In this document: one piece after another, positions 57,036 through 64,000 of the stretch
Numbering within the stretch: position 1 is the first letter of the stretch
Layout: each line of letters starts with the position of its first letter
Assembly: GCA_947179485.1 (NCBI GenBank)
Contig: OX359245.1
Span: 539,001 to 603,000 of the forward strand
Length of the DNA: 64,000 bases
Reading direction: 5' to 3'
Source: Allacma fusca
Taxonomy: Eukaryota; Arthropoda; Collembola; Symphypleona; Sminthuridae
Made by a program: the position numbers and the translations under genes
The notes under the pieces: model-generated
Database searches by the model: none
The model's input: only the letters and a program-made list of their open reading frames with translations
Told to the model about the DNA's origin: nothing

Positions 57036-58293
57036 CAGTACTGCGATCGGGTCAAGTAATTTCACTTCATCATGAACTTGAATTGACCAAGAAACTTCAA
57101 GTAATTTTCAAGACACAACTTGAACTTGATAACTCGTGTTCGTGCAATTATTTGACTTGTCAAGTTCAAGTAATCAAGTAACTTTTTTAAAACCCGAACT
57201 TGATCAAGTAGTTAAAGTTCCAAACTTGACTTGAACTTGACTTGACCATGACTTGAACGCGACTTGAACTTGATAATTCAAGTTAAGTATCACAAAAAAT
57301 TAAACATGATCACAATAAGTCGAACTTACATCAGCAAATTATTTCCTTCAGACTGAAAACCAAAACGCTTTCAGAAAAATATTTTACCGCTACTTTTTAT
57401 TTAAAACCATTCGAGGACAGCTTTGAGCGTGTACTGAATACAGTAAAAGTTCGATATAAGGGACTATACAATTTATAAAGGAATTTCCCTCATACAAAAT
57501 GTCTAAAACATTGCGTAAATGAAAGATGGGGTCAAACAAATGCATCCCTGATATCGATGCATTCCTTATAAGGTGAGCCCTTATAACGGACTTTCACTGT
57601 ATATCTGACGAGTTTTACGTACATGGTGTCAAGTTTTATTTAATATTCATATATGCATATACCTATTCGAGTATTACCAGTACTCTTAATTTAATATTTA
57701 ATAAACTAGTATTTACTTATTTATTAAACGCTTTTTGTAAAGAGTCATCCAAGCTGATTTCATACTGGATTTTATCTACACAAGTTGAAACTAATAATTC
57801 TAAGCAACAATATAAATTATCAAGACAATTCTTTCACTTCAAGGAGAGGTCGCTGCAACAACTAACAATGAGCAACTTCTGGTAAACAAGACCTTCATAA
57901 AACGGACTCTGATTTTGAATTTTGTCCTTTGATTTAAGGCATGTGCAAACAATATACCCTGGACACGACATGAAATTGGATTGTCATTTTGAAATTGCTT
58001 CCGTCCTTTATGACATGCGCAATCTAAAACTACTTGAACTTGACCATGAAATCTCAAGTTCATGGTCAAGTTTTTTCTTTCCATTACTTGACCCTGAACT
58101 TGACTTGAATTTCAAGTAAATTTCTCTTACTTGTACTTGAACCTGACTTGTCTTAGAATGTCATGGTCAAGCTGAGTACGTACTTGAACTTGACCCGAAA
58201 GATTCAAGTAAAAAAATTGGCCTACTTGAACTTGACCCGAACTTGAACTTGACTTGAAAACTCAAGTATTACTTGAAATTGTCCGCAGCACTG
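57036..58293. mobile_element. hAT-like element with ACTTGA-word arms
   Basis: 1258 bp. Tips CAGTACTGCG and CGCAGCACTG (one mismatch); target duplication CTTCCATC at 57028-57035 and 58294-58301. Arms are ACTTGAACTTGAC arrays (about 57046-57290 and 58025-58280). The centre carries a small pogo-like element at 57441-57599. Related in word and tip to 62438-63542. Confidence 0.9.
57441..57599. mobile_element. Miniature pogo/Tigger-like element
   Basis: 159 bp bounded by CAGTAAAAGTTCGATATAAGG and, at the right, CCTTATAACGGACTTTCACTG read inward as CAGTGAAAGTCCGTTATAAGG, flanked by TA on both sides. CAGTnnAA tips with a TA target fit the pogo branch of Tc1/mariner. Inserted in the ACTTGA element. 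Non-coding. Confidence 0.7.
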
Positions 58294-58436
58294 CTTCCAT
58301 CTACGCAACAACAGGGGAGACACTAATATTTCGTCAGACATTTCGGAGACACATTTATTTTCCAAGATTTTTAGCATTTTAAATGTACTTTTGCAATGTA
58401 CATTGCAGCCATTCTAAAACTTGTACATCTGCTAAG

Positions 58437-60699
58437 GGATGTGCCACAAATGACGTCATCCAAAAATCTGACAAATTACGACTGACTGACTGGATGATCA
58501 TTCGTCGTCACAACGAAGTCTGACTGACTGTATATGACGTCATGTGTATTCGTACATAGGCATAGTGTAATGCCACATAGTGCTTTATTATTCAGAACTG
58601 TCAAAGGTAATTTGAGGTGGGTCACTCATTCGGTCAATAATTTTATAATGTAACAAATATATTTTACAATAAAAAAAATTCACCTGCAAAATTTTGGAAA
58701 TCTACTTACGACTGTTTGCACCTTACCTCTTCATATAAACAAAATCACAAAGGGGCGAAGTGAGGTATTGGGGTAAACATGTGGGACGGAAAACGTAACT
58801 TGACAGGCAGAAGGACGTATACATAGGTTTTATTTAAAAGCATTTTTAATTAGAAAATTCACTCAAATCTCACGAACTAGCTGTTTGCAACATCCAGTCA
58901 ACGGTGCTAATTGCAGCAGCAAAAGAAAGTTTGAATAAATTATGAAGTCACAATAGATGGCGAGATTCTTACATTATACTACTGTAAGGATGTCTAAAAA
59001 AATGTGCGTTTATATGCGATATACCTATACCTTTCGAAGGTTAGATGGATGACCCCAACTCCTTTAAAATCAATACGTCTGACATTTTAGATAACGTGTC
59101 CACGTGGAAATGTTGAATTATTTAGTGACACTGATTCGGTAGTTATCCTGTTTATAGGCAATTAGCAAGTGTTTATATGTGACCATTTTGATCTCCTTAA
59201 GTAAAAAATCTATTCAAAAGACGTCATTTGTTAGAAGATCGGTTCAGCCGCAAGATGTGAGTAAACCTAACAGAACATATGTACACAAATGCGTATATCC
59301 GACAGATGACGCAATCATTATGTTTTTTGTATCCTTTAGTTTTCAAGATGCATCAATAAATCGGCACACATTTCAAAATAAAATTGTCATAGCACAATTG
59401 AAGTTCACTGTTGCTTAAATTGTGTTGGAATTGTCTGCTTCAAAAAACTCGCATCAGTTACTTTGTCCCGTATATTACTTATACAACTCTGCGACTTGGT
59501 GAATTAGGGATAGTACTAATGATTTCGGATATTTAAACTTACGAATTCGCACGGGATTTTATGGAAGAGTAACAAAGGGCCTGGGTTTCATACGCACAGA
59601 AAAATGACGTCATGTTATGAAGGAGGGACTGACTAGTGTTTCTTGTCAATTGCAAGTTAACCGCAATTACTAATTGAACTTGAAAGTTCGGTTCAATTGC
59701 GGTTATTTTACACCAGGGAATTGCAATTGACGGTGCAAGTGCAATTTGTGTGTACTTAAATTGCAAACACAAAAGCATTAAGTACTTGCAATTACCGGTT
59801 AAGCACAACTGAAATTGCAAGAAATTCAATTGCAATTACAAGTTCTTGCACTGCAAAAAGTTGCAATTTTAAAAATACTTATCAAGTTAATTGCAACTTG
59901 CAACCGTTTCGAATTTGAGCGCAAAATTCTACAAAATGCCTCAATAAGTCATTCCGCTGTTATAACTAATGTACATAATAGACTCGAGTATTGTCTCAAA
60001 AGGCGTAATTACTGTATTGACTGTACAATTTCGTCGGTCAGCGGGAAAATTGATCTAAGGGATTTTTTTATTAGCATCAAAATGTTTCCATTTGCCCAAA
60101 ATTATATAAAAATAGGCCAAATATTTTAAGGATAGCAAAGATATGCTGCACGTTGAAATTTACAATATTTCAGCCTTGGAGGCCTTGAAGGAAGACAATT
60201 TCATTTTTGCATCTCTGTTTCATTATGCATTGCATCTAGATTATTTTATTTAATACACTTTGTTCAATTTCGTGAAACAGCATGTATACCATCTTGCTAC
60301 CAATCAAAAATGCACGGATCATTTTGTCTCTTCACCGACGATTTATACTGTGTATCAGTTAACTTGCAATTAAAAAATTGCAATTGCACTTGCAATTGTA
60401 CTTATCGGTGCAATTACTTCCAAATGTTTTTGCAATTGCCTTACCAACTGCAAGTAACTGATGAACTAATTGCAAGTTCAACTTCGGTTATTTGCATGAT
60501 TAAATTGTCACATTTTAGCAAGTACCAGTTACGGCATTACTAGTACTTGCATTATCAATTTAATTGTAATTGCAAGTTCGGTTGTTCCCAAAACTTGCAC
60601 CGACAGAAACACTAGGACTGACTGAGTATGGCATGTTAAATCAAGCACGAACAATATGATTGACTGACTGAATGCATGACGTCATTTGTGGCATACCCC
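58437..60699. mobile_element. Harbinger-like element, carrying an inserted hAT-like element
   Basis: Ends GGGATGTGCCACAAATGACG and, from the right, GGGGTATGCCACAAATGACG: terminal inverted repeats of about 27 bp starting with G's, flanked by TAA on both sides as in PIF/Harbinger. Inside each end are GACTGACTGA and TGACGTCAT words. It is related to 29391-31190 (inverted). Interrupted at 59634-60614 by a GCAATT-word element. The ORF at 59179-59418 has no transposase or Myb motif. Confidence 0.72.
59634..60614. mobile_element. hAT-like element with GCAATT-word arms
   Basis: 981 bp. Tips TAGTGTTTCT and AGAAACACTA are perfect; target duplication GGACTGAC at 59626-59633 and 60615-60622. Arms are arrays of CAATTGCAAGTT and TTGCAATTGC. 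The centre (about 59930-60350) is AT-rich and non-coding. Confidence 0.92.
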
Positions 60700-60759
60700 T
60701 AAACAATGAATCTCAAATATGCCAAAGGACCTCAGCCAGGGTTGTCAAGTGGCAAGAAA

Positions 60760-60975
60760 TTTCCTGGGGGGTTATTCTCGAACAGAATTTGCGATATCGC
60801 AAGTTACGACTTCGTAAGTACTTACGACAGGTGTCGTACGATGCCTCTACGATTTTAAAATTTTAATATTCTCAAAAACGATCTCAAGTATATCGTAGCT
60901 ACGATCACATTTACGAATCGTAAGCATGTAACGGACGCTCTGATTGGCTGTCAAAATTTTCGAATCTTAAGCCAT
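60760..60975. repeat. TTACGA/TCGTAA-word array, element fragment
   Basis: Starts near GGGGGGTTATTCTCGAACA and continues as degenerate CTTACGA, TCGTAAG and ATCGTAGCTACGATC words in both orientations to about 60940. It resembles the arm of another word-type element; the right tip is not visible and may be lost in the minisatellite or the assembly gap. Confidence 0.45.
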
Positions 60976-61103
60976 CCAATAAGCCATAAAATTCTTCACA
61001 TTTGTCCTTTCTAGCAGTTTCACGTATTGTTTTTCTCTACAAATCAATTTAACGTTTAAGGGGTGAAAATGGCAAAAAATATAAAAACCAATTTATCAGA
61101 GCA

Positions 61104-61613
61104 TCCTCCACTTCCCCTCCACTTCCACTCGTCTTCCCCTCCACTTCCCTTCAAATACATAACGCCTCCACTTTCCCTTCGAATACATAACCCCTCCACT
61201 TCCCCTCCACTTCCCTTCAAATACATAACCCCTCCACTTCCCCTCCACTTCCCTTCAAATACATAACCCCTCCACTTCCATTAAAATACACAACCCCTCC
61301 ACTTCCCCTCCACTTCCCTTCAAATACATAACCCCTCCACTTTCCTTTACATACATAACCCCTCCACTTCCCCTCCACTTCCCTTCAAATACATAACCCC
61401 TCCACTTCCCCTCCACTTCCCTTCAAATACATAACCCCTCCAATTCCCCTCCACTTCCCCTCCACTTCCCTTCAAATACATAACCCCTCCACTTCCCCTC
61501 CACTTCCCCTCCACTTCCCCTCCACTTCCCCTCCACTTCCCTTCAAATACATAACCCCTCCACTTCCCCTCCACTTCCCTTCAAATACATAACCCCTCCA
61601 CTTCCTCTCCACA
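61104..61613. repeat. CTCCACTTCCC minisatellite
   Basis: Tandem array of an 11-bp unit CTCCACTTCCC alternating with a 28-bp unit (the 11-mer plus TTCAAATACATAACCCC), giving higher-order steps of 28 and 39 bp. It runs into the N gap and resumes as TAACCCG at 61814. The Gly/Trp/Lys-rich minus-strand frames across it are artefacts. True length is unknown. Confidence 0.93.
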
Positions 61614-61813
61614 NNNNNNNNNNNNNNNNNNNNNNNNNNNNNNNNNNNNNNNNNNNNNNNNNNNNNNNNNNNNNNNNNNNNNNNNNNNNNNNNNNNNNNN
61701 NNNNNNNNNNNNNNNNNNNNNNNNNNNNNNNNNNNNNNNNNNNNNNNNNNNNNNNNNNNNNNNNNNNNNNNNNNNNNNNNNNNNNNNNNNNNNNNNNNNN
61801 NNNNNNNNNNNNN
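61614..61813. other. Assembly gap (200 N)
   Basis: Exactly 200 N inside the minisatellite. The round length suggests a default gap size and not a measured distance. Confidence 0.98.
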
Positions 61814-61871
61814 TAACCCGAAATAATGTTCATTTTCACTTATTCACTTTTCCAAATGCCTGTTCAACCAT

Positions 61872-62298
61872 TCCTTCTATTGCTCGAACCAATTCAATTC
61901 TGAATTGGAAATTTTCGGTTCAGTTCATTTCAGATTACTAATTTTTCGATTCATTTCCAGATGAAACTGAATCGATTGATTCAGTTCATATTTTTGAATT
62001 AAATTGAATCGTTTTTCTTGAATTAAATTTCAAACAATTCATTCTGCCCCAAACATTTCAGCAACAGATTTACCGTTTACAAGCTCTCCAGATCCTAAAA
62101 GTAACGATCTGTACCCTTAGTTTGACTTCCTTCTGCTGTACGCTTGGAAAATACTGCTGTAGTGTCTGTGTCTAGAAAGCGTATTCTGTAAGTTTATCTG
62201 TGGAAACCGTTGTTTTCGATTCAGTTCAATTCAAAAATTTGAACTGAAATGAATTGAATTAATTTGTACTGAACTGAATTGAACCGTTTTGACCACTC
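61872..62298. repeat. Degraded element with GAATT/TTCAGTT-word arms
   Basis: Inverted arrays of TTCAGTTCATTTC and GAACTGAATTGAAC around a unique centre (about 62035-62215). The right tip GACCACTC read inward is GAGTGGTC, close to TAGTGGTC of the element at 18210; the left end is eroded (TATTGCTCGAACC). No clean target duplication. Confidence 0.5.
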
Positions 62299-62437
62299 CT
62301 TCCGATTCAGATGACACTTTCTAGGGCATGAAATACGTCAGATGACCATATTATGTAATTTTTGACGATCCTACCTTCTTAGAACGATATTAAGATAGGC
62401 CGATATGTCGTGTGAAATATACGAGAATTATCGTAGC

Positions 62438-63542
62438 CAGAGCTGCGCTCAAGTCAAGTAAATCCCAAACTTGACCCTGAACTTGACTTGACCCTGATAT
62501 TCAAGTAGGTTTTTCAGTCAGTCTTGAACTTGACGTTTCATGGTCAGACAATTACTTGAAAATTCAGGGTCAAGTACTCAAGTACTTTTCGCGTAACTTG
62601 AACCTGGTCAAGTATAGCCGGGACAACTCTTGACTTGACTATGACTTGACCATGACCCGAACTTGAACTTGACTTGCATTGTCAAGTATTTTTCAAAATA
62701 GAAATAGTATTCACACTTACAACATTTATTATGATTTTTATTGATGAAACACTAAGTAATTAATCTAATTAAATACTCTTGATGTTTATTACTGCATACC
62801 ACTAATCGACTAAAACGTAGCAAATAACAATACAATAGTCTCTACTAATTGTAAGATAGTCTTTTAGGTGTAAGTAAATCAATTCCCATTGAATTTTGGT
62901 ACTAATAATAACTGCTTGCGCTAACATTAAAGTTTGGGTTGCTTCACTGAAAATCGCCACAGTTCAACGTCCAGAGTACTTTTACTTAAGTAGCTTGACT
63001 CAATAACCATGCGTTTATTTTATGCAACAATACCGTACAACAATTGAACACTTGCTTTCATAAGTGCTACTCGGAAGTTTTTATATTATTATTCTTTCGT
63101 TCACTAGTACGGCCGTGTCTTCCCAAGCGGATCTGGATATATTGAATCGTAACTCGAAAATATGTTGTTTAGACGAATATGCATGGGTACGGAATCTCGG
63201 AGTAACGACAAAGACATTTTGAAAGAAAGCCTATTGAAGTATTTAGCGCCACAATTTCGATATACGTAACGTTTCGTCACTTGAATAAGTACTTGAAATA
63301 CTCATGGTTCATGGTCAAGGATTTACACATTTTTACTTGACCATGAACATGACTTGACTCTCAAGTAGAAATTTTTGTCTTGACCATGATAACTACTTGA
63401 CTTCAAATCTCAGGGTCAAGTAGATAAATAACTTGACCATGCCTTGAATGCTCAAGTATCCATTATATTTTACTTGACCATGACCCGAACTTGACCATGA
63501 CTTGAAATACTCATGGTCTACTTGAACTTGAGCGCAGCTCTG
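62438..63542. mobile_element. hAT-like element with ACTTGA/CATGGTC-word arms
   Basis: 1105 bp. Tips CAGAGCTGCGCTCAAG and CTTGAGCGCAGCTCTG are perfect over 16 bp; target duplication ATCGTAGC at 62430-62437 and 63543-63550. Arms are ACTTGAACTTGACC and TTGACCATGACTTGA arrays. The centre (about 62695-63265) is unique and non-coding. Word is shared with 57036-58293. Confidence 0.93.
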
Positions 63543-63550
63543 ATCGTAGC

Positions 63551-63612
63551 ATATCGTTCCTCCAAATTGGACGATATTAACGATAATATCGTATCGTTAT
63601 ATCGGTATGACC
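63551..63612. repeat. ATATCG-word array, right end of an older element
   Basis: Array of TATCGTATCG and CGATAATATCG words ending ATGACCAACCCTA. Matching words (CCGATATGTCG, GAATTATCGTAG) lie left of the ACTTGA element at about 62385-62437, so that element probably inserted into this one. Its left tip could not be fixed. Confidence 0.4.
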
Positions 63613-63757
63613 AACCCTAATAGGTTGGTATAAAGTGGCCATAATTATTTCTATCCAAATAAATCCACTGTCCAATAAAAACCGGTTGTTAACATTTCTT
63701 GCCACTGGCTTGACCTTTATTGTTGAAAACCTGCTTTTTCCCAACCCTGACCTCTAC

Positions 63758-64000
63758 GTTTGTATAAATTGTTACCAAAATTGTTACTGTTTTACATTAT
63801 CTCCACCAATTTCCTGATCTTTGTCCATTCATTCGAGTTCAACGAAAAAACATTTGAACCGGCGTCGAATAATTGAGTTTAGAATACCATTCTTACACTA
63901 TATTTAATTACATTTAAAATGAAATTTACACTCAAATTTTGTCTTGAAAAAAACTGCGGTGCTTAATTACAAAGCTCATTTTTTTAAATTTTGAGAATAT
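63758..64000. repeat. Relic of an old dispersed repeat
   Basis: About 63850-63960 matches 51500-51600 (ACCGGCGTCGAAT against ACTGGCGTCGAAT) and about 20035-20110 (TACACTATATTTAATTACA-type block). No gene. Confidence 0.5.

Larger units (their letters stand above)
60737..63749. mobile_element. Probable degraded outer hAT-like element
   Basis: Tips CAGGGTTG and CAACCCTG pair, and just inside both ends is GTGGCAAGAAAT in inverted orientation (60749-60762 and 63695-63708). The flanks ACCTCAGC (60729-60736) and ACCTCTAC (63750-63757) agree at 6 of 8 positions, consistent with an old target duplication. The interior holds several other repeats and insertions. Tentative. Confidence 0.45.

Noticed and set aside
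61347..61839. Gly/Trp/Lys-rich reading frames of 75-98 codons
   Set aside because: They read through the 11/28-bp minisatellite and the N gap; repetitive DNA stays open by periodicity.

Overview
The window looks like AT-rich intergenic DNA from an animal, most likely an arthropod. The grounds are a Ty3/Gypsy retrotransposon with a retroviral-style -1 frameshift, LINE pieces, pol II-style splice signals, and dense hAT- and Harbinger-like DNA elements. I cannot name the species. There are no bacterial genes, operons or CRISPR arrays. Almost all recognisable coding sequence belongs to mobile elements; the one host-like candidate is a small spliced gene at 26034-28238 on the minus strand.

Layout. 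1-2469: the cut-off right end of a hAT-like element, then old repeat relics. 2470-11520: a complete, apparently very young Ty3/Gypsy element on the minus strand (identical 358-bp LTRs, 4-bp target duplication AATG, tRNA primer site, a small first ORF, gag, and pol reached by a -1 shift at an in-phase TTTAAAC followed by a possible pseudoknot). 11521-24798: ancient dispersed repeats, interrupted by two hAT-like elements. 26034-28238: candidate secreted or membrane gene with duplicated Cys motifs. 29391-46271: a nest of DNA elements plus a 5'-truncated LINE. 46755-49759: a copy of a 711-bp repeat, then an ORF1-only retroposon with a 17-bp target duplication. 50041-57035: relics. 57036-63749: more nested DNA elements, a Harbinger-like element, and an 11/28-bp minisatellite interrupted by a 200-base assembly gap.

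The most striking signal is a set of at least twelve insertions with perfect 8-bp target duplications and hAT-like tips (mostly YARNG). In each, both arms are long, degenerate, mirror-oriented arrays of one short word that continues from the tip. The word is nearly private to each family: GTACCCG, CGGAAC, GGATAC/CGGAT, GGGACG, AAAATAC, TTAATCC, ACTTGA, GCAATT, GAATT and AACGGAAA. The elements insert into one another up to three levels deep. None encodes a visible transposase. Two of them carry tandem arrays of exactly 41 bp built from unrelated sequences. I read them as non-autonomous hAT-type elements with hugely amplified subterminal motifs; the function of the arms is unknown.

A second link joins the truncated LINE (38209-39008) to the ORF1-only element (47791-49742): their last ~55 bases are similar, suggesting that the LINE family supplies the reverse transcriptase in trans.
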